Shown here in pieces: positions 1 through 6,200 of a stretch of DNA of 6,755 nucleotides. Positions within the stretch are counted from its first letter, which is position 1; the number at the start of each line of letters is the position of its first letter. The stretch spans positions 1 to 6,755 of the forward strand of contig JAIPBY010000132.1 in NCBI GenBank assembly GCA_021738605.1. The letters run 5' to 3'. The DNA is from Chitinophagaceae bacterium. GTDB taxonomy: Bacteria > Bacteroidota > Bacteroidia > Chitinophagales > Chitinophagaceae. Position numbers and translations under genes: made by a program. The notes beneath the pieces were generated by a model. The model saw only the letters and a list, made by a program, of their open reading frames with translations, was not told where the DNA came from and searched no databases.

Positions 1-498
1 GATCATCCTGCTTTCGTTGAAGCCGAACAAAAAGCTGCTGACCGCATCAACAAATTGATGTCCATCCAGGGCAAACAAACGGTTGAAAGCTTCCACAAGC
101 GCCTCGGAAAAATCATCTGGGACAAGTGTGGTATGGCCCGTAATGCAGAAGGCCTGAAACAAGCCATTGAAGAAGTGAGGGCATTGAAAGCGGAATTCTG
201 GTCTGATGTGCGCATCCCCGGAGAGATCAATGCAATGAACCAAGAGTTGGACAAAGCCGGTAGGGTAGCGGATTTCATTGAACTGGGCGAATTGATGTGT
301 ATCGATGCTTTGGAAAGAAATGAAAGTTGTGGCGGACATTTCCGTGAAGAGTACCAGACACCAGAAGGTGAAGCTTTGCGGGATGATGAAGGACACATGT
401 ATGTATCTGCCTGGGAACACCAGGAGAACAATTGGAACCTTCACAAGGAGCCCCTCAATTATGAAGTGGTAAAACCAAGCCAACGCAGTTACAAATAA
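1..498 (+). CDS. sdhA: Succinate dehydrogenase flavoprotein subunit, C-terminal part (5' end outside window)
   Basis: The frame is open from the first base and ends at TAA 496-498, giving the last 165 residues of the flavoprotein that oxidises succinate to fumarate in complex II, on the cytoplasmic face of the inner membrane. The FAD-binding and capping domains lie upstream of the window. What is visible is the C-terminal helical domain: WDKCGMARN near 118-144, and RNESCGGHFREE at 316-351, matching the conserved ES-x-G-x-H-x-R block of SdhA/FrdA. The Cys-Gly-Gly version of that block fits, from memory, Bacteroidota SdhA rather than the ESRGAH form of E. coli. The segment ends with the usual short tail rich in polar and aromatic residues. 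sdhB follows after 27 nt in the same orientation, so the two are almost certainly co-transcribed; sdhC would be expected upstream. An ATG at 58 and a TTG at 55 lie inside the gene and are not starts. The identification is strong; only the missing 5' end limits it. Confidence 0.95.
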   Translation, partial: DHPAFVEAEQKAADRINKLMSIQGKQTVESFHKRLGKIIWDKCGMARNAEGLKQAIEEVRALKAEFWSDVRIPGEINAMNQELDKAGRVADFIELGELMCIDALERNESCGGHFREEYQTPEGEALRDDEGHMYVSAWEHQENNWNLHKEPLNYEVVKPSQRSYK

Positions 499-525
499 TA
501 TTTACAAAACAGATAACCTGATCAT

Positions 526-1287
526 ATGCAGCATTACTCAATGAACCTGAAACTCAAGGTCTGGCGTCAAAAGAACAGCAACGATAATGGTCATTTTGAA
601 AACTATGATGTCAACAACATTTCATCTGAGATGTCATTTCTCGAGATGATTGATGTGCTTAATGAAAGATTGATTTCAGAAGGAAGTGATTCAATCGCAT
701 TCGATCATGATTGCCGTGAAGGCATCTGTGGTATGTGCTCTATGGTCATCAACGGCCAGCCCCATGGTCCCTGGAAAGGAACCACTACCTGCCAGTTGCA
801 CATGCGCGCCTTCAAGGATGGTGATCAGATCACGATTGAACCATTCAGGGCCAATGCTTTCCCTGTAGTAAAAGATTTGATGGTCAACCGTTCTGCTTTT
901 GATAGGATTATTCAATCGGGTGGATATGTTTCTGTCAACACAGGAAATGCCGTCGATGGAAATTCTTTGCCCATCGAAAAACAACATGCGGATGATGCAT
1001 TCTACGCTGCTGCATGTATTGGTTGCGGCGCTTGTGTAGCCGCATGTAAAAATGCATCAGCCATGTTGTTCGTTTCAGCCAAGGTCTCCCACCTAGCTTT
1101 GCTTCCACAAGGTGAACCCGAAAGGAAACAACGCGTGGTGAGCATGGTTGCCCAGATGGACAAAGAAGGTTTCGGCAGTTGTACTAACACCTATGCTTGT
1201 GAGGCAGAATGTCCTAAGGAGATTTCTGTATTGAACATTGCCAGGTTGAACAGGGAATACCTGAATGCCAACATGTCGGGTCAGTAA
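526..1287 (+). CDS. sdhB: Succinate dehydrogenase iron-sulfur subunit
   Basis: This 253-residue protein carries electrons from the SdhA flavin to the membrane cytochrome b and quinone. All three cluster sites are visible. The plant-type [2Fe-2S] ligands are C63, C68, C71 and C89, in CREGICGMC and TTTCQ. The [4Fe-4S] ligands are C164, C167 and C170 (CIGCGAC) plus C229. The [3Fe-4S] ligands are C174, C219 and C225. The C219/C225/C229 spacing of 6 and 4 matches E. coli SdhB. Length and the GPWKGTTTCQLHMR stretch fit the Bacteroidota form, which usually pairs with a single diheme SdhC and menaquinone (family knowledge, not visible here). Two starts are possible: ATG 526, and ATG 541, which would give MNLKLKVWRQKN, close to the usual family N-terminus. 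No Shine-Dalgarno sequence helps choose. It sits 27 nt after sdhA and is followed by a strong hairpin terminator, so it is the last gene of the operon. Confidence 0.97.
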   Translation: MQHYSMNLKLKVWRQKNSNDNGHFENYDVNNISSEMSFLEMIDVLNERLISEGSDSIAFDHDCREGICGMCSMVINGQPHGPWKGTTTCQLHMRAFKDGDQITIEPFRANAFPVVKDLMVNRSAFDRIIQSGGYVSVNTGNAVDGNSLPIEKQHADDAFYAAACIGCGACVAACKNASAMLFVSAKVSHLALLPQGEPERKQRVVSMVAQMDKEGFGSCTNTYACEAECPKEISVLNIARLNREYLNANMSGQ

Positions 1288-1308
1288 ACATAGATGTTTA
1301 AGTTATTT

Positions 1309-1337
1309 AACAATGCGCCTCAAAAGGGCGCATTGTT
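1309..1337 (+). terminator. Hairpin terminator of the sdh operon
   Basis: The arms AACAATGCGCC (1309-1319) and GGCGCATTGTT (1327-1337) are perfect reverse complements of 11 bp around a 7-nt loop. The hairpin begins 22 nt after the sdhB stop and is followed by a T-rich but interrupted tail (GATTATTCATT). The stem is strong and the U-tract weak, which is common in Bacteroidota. It separates the sdh operon from the regulator gene that starts about 40 nt later. Confidence 0.85.
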
Positions 1338-1375
1338 GATTATTCATTAAATTTGAACAATACATAGCAATAGAA

Positions 1376-2569
1376 TTGAACTTTTCGACAATATATATAG
1401 GATTTATAGGACTTTTCCTCCCATTCTTGATACTTTATGTGAACAAAGGATACAAGACCGTCAACCTGTATTTGGCTGGCTATCTTTTTTTCTCAGCCCT
1501 TTATGTAATGGGTAATTTTTATTTTTTTTATGGTGAATCATTGGCATGGATTGTTTTTTTCATAGACTTACATCCATTCTTTTTTCTGATTGGACCTCTT
1601 TCTTATTTCTATATAAGGTCTGTTGTAAGCGATAGCAATAAACTGAGAAAATCAGACCTATTGCATTTTTTGCTCTTTTTCGTCTCCCTCGCTGGCCTAA
1701 TCCCTTATATTTTTTCTGATGCCAGCCATAAACTTCAGGTTGCTGCAGAGATGAAGAGTGAACACTGGGATTTGGCTAAATATCAAATTAACAAACTTAT
1801 TCCTCACAAGGCAGACCAATTGCTTTGTGTTGTACAGACGGTTTTTTATTCAGCCTGCCATTGGGTTTTGGTTTTGACCCAGCACCGCAGATGGAAAAAA
1901 GGGATGTTGCAGATTCCACAATATCAATTGATACATAAATGGTTACGAACGTTGAGTTCTATCTATTCTATCATAGCCATTGATTATTTTATTGTAGTTG
2001 CTTGTATTTGGATCTATGATGACAAGTCTGAATTCCTTGCAAGGGCCAATATTTTCTTGATGTTTGCATCTTTATTGTTCATGGCATTGAATTTCTCTGT
2101 TTTGATATTTCCCCAAATTCTATATGGTTTGCCTCAGGAAAAAATTATTAGAAATGATAGTGAGAGAATACATGAACCTGAAATCTTGGAAAATGAAAAA
2201 CAGGTTTCACATTTGTTTTCTGATGAATATTTAGCCATGATCGAACAGGCGTTGGGAGAGCAAATAAGGCTGGAAAAATATACTGATCCTGATTACAAGT
2301 TGATACAGATATCCACCAAGTCTTTGATTCCGGTGCATCATATTTCCTACTATTTCAACAATGTGAAGAATATATCATTTTCCGATTGGCGGAATAAGCT
2401 AAGAATTGATCATGCCAAAGCCATGATAGACAACAATGTCACTATTGGACTAACCCTCAATGCCATTGCTGCAAAAAGTGGTTATACAACACCCAGTACC
2501 TTTATAAGGGCCTTCAAGCAATCCACAGGCAAAACGCCGAGTGAGTATATGAAAGCGAGGCAATTATAA
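1376..2569 (+). CDS. Membrane-anchored AraC-family transcriptional regulator (about 7 TM + HTH)
   Basis: This 397-residue protein has two parts. Residues 1-253 contain about seven hydrophobic spans, roughly 5-22, 30-52, 57-82, 95-113, 148-168, 193-214 and 224-250. Residues about 290-397 form an AraC/XylS-type double helix-turn-helix domain, with the second HTH region around LNAIAAKSGYTTPSTFIRAF (361-380) and the typical end TGKTPSEYMKARQ. The architecture implies a regulator held in the inner membrane that binds DNA from the cytoplasmic side. The signal it senses cannot be read from the sequence. The start chosen is TTG 1376, because the frame has no ATG between the upstream in-frame stop (1337-1339) and this point, and the first in-frame ATG (codon 45) would remove the first span. 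Codon use is visibly more A/T-rich than in sdhB or the large downstream gene, partly because the spans are Phe/Leu/Ile-rich. It appears to be transcribed alone, between the sdh terminator and an A/T-rich gap. Family assignment is firm; target and ligand are unknown. Confidence 0.9.
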   Translation: MNFSTIYIGFIGLFLPFLILYVNKGYKTVNLYLAGYLFFSALYVMGNFYFFYGESLAWIVFFIDLHPFFFLIGPLSYFYIRSVVSDSNKLRKSDLLHFLLFFVSLAGLIPYIFSDASHKLQVAAEMKSEHWDLAKYQINKLIPHKADQLLCVVQTVFYSACHWVLVLTQHRRWKKGMLQIPQYQLIHKWLRTLSSIYSIIAIDYFIVVACIWIYDDKSEFLARANIFLMFASLLFMALNFSVLIFPQILYGLPQEKIIRNDSERIHEPEILENEKQVSHLFSDEYLAMIEQALGEQIRLEKYTDPDYKLIQISTKSLIPVHHISYYFNNVKNISFSDWRNKLRIDHAKAMIDNNVTIGLTLNAIAAKSGYTTPSTFIRAFKQSTGKTPSEYMKARQL

Positions 2570-2575
2570 CTGCAT

Positions 2576-2605
2576 AAAAAGTAATAATTTTTTATATTAT
2601 TTTTT
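2576..2605 (+). terminator. Weak A/T hairpin after the regulator gene
   Basis: AAAAAGTAATA (2576-2586) can pair with TATTATTTTTT (2595-2605) over 11 positions, including one G-T wobble, around an 8-nt loop. It starts 6 nt after the regulator stop. The pairing is almost entirely A-T, so its stability is poor. It could be a weak terminator or simply a result of low-complexity sequence. Confidence 0.35.
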
Positions 2606-2634
2606 ATCAATACACTGGTAATCAATTAGATCCG

Positions 2635-2686
2635 TGTTGCATATTTTAAAATGCAAACTCCATTTTGATAAACTTTGTTGCATATT
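2635..2686 (+). repeat. Direct repeat TGTTGCATATT, two copies 41 bp apart
   Basis: TGTTGCATATT occurs exactly at 2635-2645 and 2676-2686. The start-to-start distance of 41 bp is close to four helical turns, so both copies would face the same side of the DNA. The first copy also forms an inverted pair, TTGCAT (2638-2643) with ATGCAA (2652-2657). A further ATGCAA lies at 2726-2731. AraC-type regulators often bind direct repeats, and the neighbouring gene encodes one, so an operator role is plausible but unproven. Chance recurrence in A/T-rich DNA is the alternative, though each copy contains the less A/T-biased core GTTGC. Confidence 0.5.
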
Positions 2687-2767
2687 AAGAAATACAAAAA
2701 AGTTGTTCCCCTTTTTTCAAAAAAAATGCAATTTGTACTGTTTATTTGTTACACCAATTCTTCTTTA

Positions 2768-2784
2768 TTAAGATAATATCTTAA
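2768..2784. promoter_or_regulatory. Perfect interrupted palindrome, candidate operator
   Basis: TTAAGATAATATCTTAA has two perfect 8-bp arms around a single central base. It lies 27 bp (centre to centre) upstream of a second palindrome that overlaps a -7 box, so it sits where the -33 region of that promoter would be. No TTG-type -33 element is visible there, which would suit an activator-dependent promoter. Being all A/T except two bases, it is less improbable than its length suggests. Confidence 0.45.
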
Positions 2785-2794
2785 CAAATGCATC

Positions 2795-2811
2795 TAGATT
2801 TGGTAAATCTA
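2795..2811 (+). promoter_or_regulatory. Bacteroidota-type -7 box within a second palindrome
   Basis: TAGATTTG (2795-2802) matches the Bacteroidota -7 consensus TAnnTTTG exactly. It is also the left arm of a perfect 7-3-7 palindrome, TAGATTTGGTAAATCTA. No good -33 TTG was found at the usual distance. If it is used, transcription would begin around 2807-2810 and run toward the small ORF at 2866 and, further on, the large outer-membrane protein gene. The overlap of box and palindrome would allow repressor or activator control. This is inference from sequence only. Confidence 0.4.
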
Positions 2812-2865
2812 ATTTTGTTATAAGCATTATTAGAATAGATAAACTTAATTTTTACTTTCGAGTAT

Positions 2866-3048
2866 ATGATAAACCAACACATCCTTAATTTTCAAAAATC
2901 CACCCAAATGCAGATTTCAAGCACCCGACAAGGGAAAAGAAAAGACCAAATTGAATTTTCCTACTCATTTTTAATTTCATGTATTGTTTTGGTGTCAATC
3001 ATTTTTTTTCTTGTTTCAATAAGGTTTTTTTTGTCTAAGTTTTTTTAA
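2866..3048 (+). CDS. Possible small single-span membrane protein (60 aa), unrecognised
   Basis: I do not recognise this ORF. It starts at ATG 2866 and would encode a polar N-terminal half (residues 1-30) with a basic patch RQGKRKDQ around 21-28, then one strongly hydrophobic stretch of about 31-54 (FSYSFLISCIVLVSIIFFLV and following), and a short basic/aromatic tail ending LSKFF. The charge distribution favours the N-terminus facing the cytoplasm. It lies about 55 nt downstream of the -7 box at 2795-2802 and 158 nt before the large outer-membrane protein gene, in the same orientation. Against it, the hydrophobic part comes largely from T-runs in A/T-rich DNA, which yield Phe/Leu/Ile by default, and there is no clear ribosome-binding signal. 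It could be a real small membrane protein, a leader ORF, or chance. Confidence 0.27.
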   Translation: MINQHILNFQKSTQMQISSTRQGKRKDQIEFSYSFLISCIVLVSIIFFLVSIRFFLSKFF

Positions 3049-3056
3049 TGGATTAA

Positions 3057-3086
3057 TTGATTTGTAAGCCTAAATATTACATTTTG
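3057..3086 (+). promoter_or_regulatory. Candidate promoter for the large outer-membrane protein gene
   Basis: TTG at 3057-3059 is followed after 18 nt by TACATTTTG (3078-3086), one base away from the -7 consensus TAnnTTTG. The spacing is near what is described for Bacteroidota -33/-7 promoters. Transcription would start near 3090, leaving an untranslated leader of about 115 nt before TTG 3207. In such A/T-rich DNA an imperfect match is weak evidence. Confidence 0.28.
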
Positions 3087-3206
3087 ATCAATCCCTTATA
3101 TATACCCATCAAATAAAACTATTTTTATCTGCTTACATTACGCCAAATGGCTGCAAACCAATGATATTGAATAATTTTATGTCATATTCAATTCATTTCA
3201 TTTTAT

Positions 3207-6200
3207 TTGAAGCAGGTACTGCAATTGTTCATCAGCCTCTTTTTTGTTGCAGCGGCATTTTCACAGCCGCTTAGCAACCTGCGTCAAAAAACAATCAGTA
3301 CGGCTGGCCAGTCCATCCGGTTAGACAGCTTCAGCATCGTGCCCAATTCAGTCAAGATCAGCAATGTTGAATCGTCCGATTATAGCATAGACCATCCTTC
3401 TGCCATGTTGTTTTGGATCAGGAAACCCAGTCAGCAAATGGTTTCAATTGAATACAGGGTCTTTCCATTTTCGCTCAATGCTGTAAGCAGGCGCATGTCC
3501 TTCGACAGTATTTTTTACCGCTTCAATATTCCGGGCAACCAACTCACTGGGAAAAAGGGATCAGACCGCCCGATAGACTTTGGAAAAATCAATTCGAATG
3601 GCAGCCTGGGAAGATCGCTTTCTTTCGGAAACAGACAGGATGCTGTATTCAATTCCAGCCTCAACCTGCAATTGAACGGCTACATGGGCGACAGCATCAT
3701 GATCAACGCCGCCATTTCCGACAACAATATCCCCATCCAACCAGATGGGAATACACAGAACCTGAACGAGTTTGACCAAGTATACATCAGGTTTTCAAAA
3801 GACAAATGGAAACTGTCAGTGGGAGACCTCGACATCAGGCAATCTGATCTCTATTATTTGAATTTTTACAAAAGGCTACAGGGCCTTTCTATTGAAACAG
3901 AAAACCGCATCAATGCAAAAACCAACAACAGCTTGTTGGCCAGCGGGGCCATCGCCAAGGGAAAATTCACCAGGAATATCTTCCAGGGTATTGAGGGCAA
4001 CCAAGGTCCTTATCGCCTGAAGGGCGCCAACCAGGAACAGTTTTTCATCGTATTGGCAGGAACAGAAAGGGTTTTTATCGATGGCCAGATGATGCAAAGG
4101 GGAGAAGACCAGGATTATACCATCAATTACAATACTGCTGAAATCACTTTCATGCAGAAGCAGATGATTTCAAAAGACAAAAGGATCCAGGTTGAATTTG
4201 AATATGCCGATCGCAATTACCTGAACACCCAGCTCTTTTTCAACAACAAACTAGAGATCAATAAAAAATTACATGTTTCGGTAGGATATTTCGACAACGG
4301 TGATGCCAGGAATTCCCCCATCAACCAAACCCTTAACGCCAGCCAAAAGCAGTTCCTGTCTGATGTTGGAGACAATACCCTCAACGCTTTTTATCCTTCA
4401 GCTGTTGCAGACACCTTTGCCACAGGCAATATACTTTACCAAAAAATTGACTCTGCGTATGCTGTTGGAAAGAAAGCAACCGTCTATGTTTACCAGCCAA
4501 GCAAGCGCATTGATCTTTATTCCCTTTCATTCATAGATGTTGGCGCAGGTGCAGGAAATTATGTGCTGGATCCCAATGCTGCGGCCAATGGAAAAGTATA
4601 CAAGTGGATTGCACCGAATCTCCAAACCGGTGCCAAATCAGGCAACTATGAACCTGTGGTTTTGTTGGTTGCACCCAAAAAACAAAGCCTTGTTTCAGTA
4701 GCCACCACTTGGAACGTGAACGATCAAACCCAGCTTGTGGCAGACATGGCCGTAAGCAGATTTGATCTGAACCGGTTTTCTTCCAAAGACAAAAGCAATG
4801 ATGATGGTTATGCCGCCAGGTTAATCCTGAAAAACAAGAAAATCCTGCAAAAGGACAAAAGCTTGAGTTTACAGTCAGACCTCAATCTGGAGTATGCCTC
4901 TGCATCATTCAGGCCTGTTGAAAGGCTTCGCAGCGTTGAGTTTACCCGTGATTGGGGGCTTGACCTGATGGAAGGTGCGGCAACAGAAAAAATCCTGAAT
5001 GCCTCCTTCCTGCTTGAAAACAAACAATCCCATCAACTGAAATATGTGCTTGGATCCTATGCTCGCAATGCTGATTTCAATGCCAGTCGTCACCAGCTTG
5101 AACACCATCTCAACCAAAATGGATGGATCATCAACAACCAGGTTGCCATCACCAGTTTCAGGGATGATCTCAAAAATGGACAATTTTTCAGGCCTACACT
5201 ATCCCTTGCCAAAAGGATTTCAAGCATGAGTGGCAGGGAAATAGGAATGGGATATGGCGCAGAGAATACTGTTTCTCGTTTCAATACCAGCGATTCAATT
5301 ACGCCCGGAAGCTTTGCTTTTTCCACTTTTCAGGTGTACTCGCAATCTGATCCGACCCAACTGAACAAATGGGGAATTAAATATTTTACCCGTTCGGACG
5401 ACCTGCCTGATGGTAAACAAATGCTTAAGCAAGACCATAGCAATAACCTGAACGTCAACGGAGAATGGATGTCCAATGAGCACCATCAAGTGCGTTTCAA
5501 TGCGACCTATAGAAAGTTGAATCTTGCCAACAATATTGCCGGCCCAATGGCGGATGAGAGCATGCTTGGCAGGCTCGAATATTTTACGGATCTGTGGAAA
5601 GGCGCCATTACAGGGAACGCCTTGTATGAATTGGGTGGCGGACAAGAACCGAGGAGGGATTTCACCTATATTGAAGTGCCTGTTGGCCAAGGGGAGTATA
5701 CCTGGATTGATTTCAACAGTGATGGCATTCAGCAACTCAACGAATTTGAGGTGGCCAAGTTCCGTGATCAGGCCAAATTCCTCAGAATATTTACGCCCAC
5801 CAATGAATTCATCCGATCAAACAACCTGCAATTCAATTATAACCTGGTTTTTAATCCTTCCTTAGCCCTGGAAGCGGATGAGGGTTCAGCGATGAGGGCA
5901 TTTCTAAAGAGGCTTTACTTGCAATCGGCCCTGCAGGTTTCCCAGAAACAACTGGCTTCGGGAGAGCGGATCCTGAATCCGTTCAAGGGCATGTTCCAGG
6001 ACACCAGTCTTATCACCTTTGACCAGGTCCAAAGCCATTCTGCTTCCTTCAATAAATTCAGTCAGGTCTGGGGAATGGACCTCAATTTTCTCAAATCCAG
6101 CAACCGGGCTTTTCTGTCTTATGGATATGAAACCCGGCGATTGCGCGATCTTTCCCTGAAAATCAGGAGCAATTGGTTGAAAATGTTTACCCTCGACCTG

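Larger units (their letters stand above)
2570..3206. other. Long A/T-rich intergenic region
   Basis: These 637 bases separate the regulator from the large outer-membrane protein gene and are far richer in A and T than the genes on either side. They hold a weak A/T hairpin just after the regulator, an 11-bp direct repeat, several TTGCAT/ATGCAA hexamers (2638, 2652, 2679 and 2726), two perfect interrupted palindromes, a possible 60-codon ORF, and a candidate promoter for the downstream gene. These are listed separately. No tRNA, rRNA or recognisable riboswitch was seen. The stretch 3087-3206 shows nothing beyond A/T-rich leader sequence and the palindrome TTGATCAA at 3084-3091. Confidence 0.7.

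Noticed and set aside
3..431. 142-codon open frame on the minus strand opposite sdhA
   Set aside because: It lies wholly antisense to a clearly conserved SdhA segment, has low-complexity Ser/Pro-rich content and shows no family signature.
1352..1378. TTTG ... TAGAATTG as a promoter for the regulator
   Set aside because: The -7 candidate has a mismatch, the spacing of about 15 nt is too short, and the box would overlap the TTG start codon.
2635..2811. CRISPR array or attachment site in the repeat-bearing gap
   Set aside because: There are only two copies of an 11-bp repeat and two unrelated palindromes, with no regular repeat-spacer pattern, cas gene or integrase nearby.
3161..3260. ATG codons at 3161 and 3179 as starts for the outer-membrane protein
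   Set aside because: They are in another frame and lead to a short peptide that soon stops. Using them would need a frameshift, and TTG 3207 gives a complete signal peptide without one.
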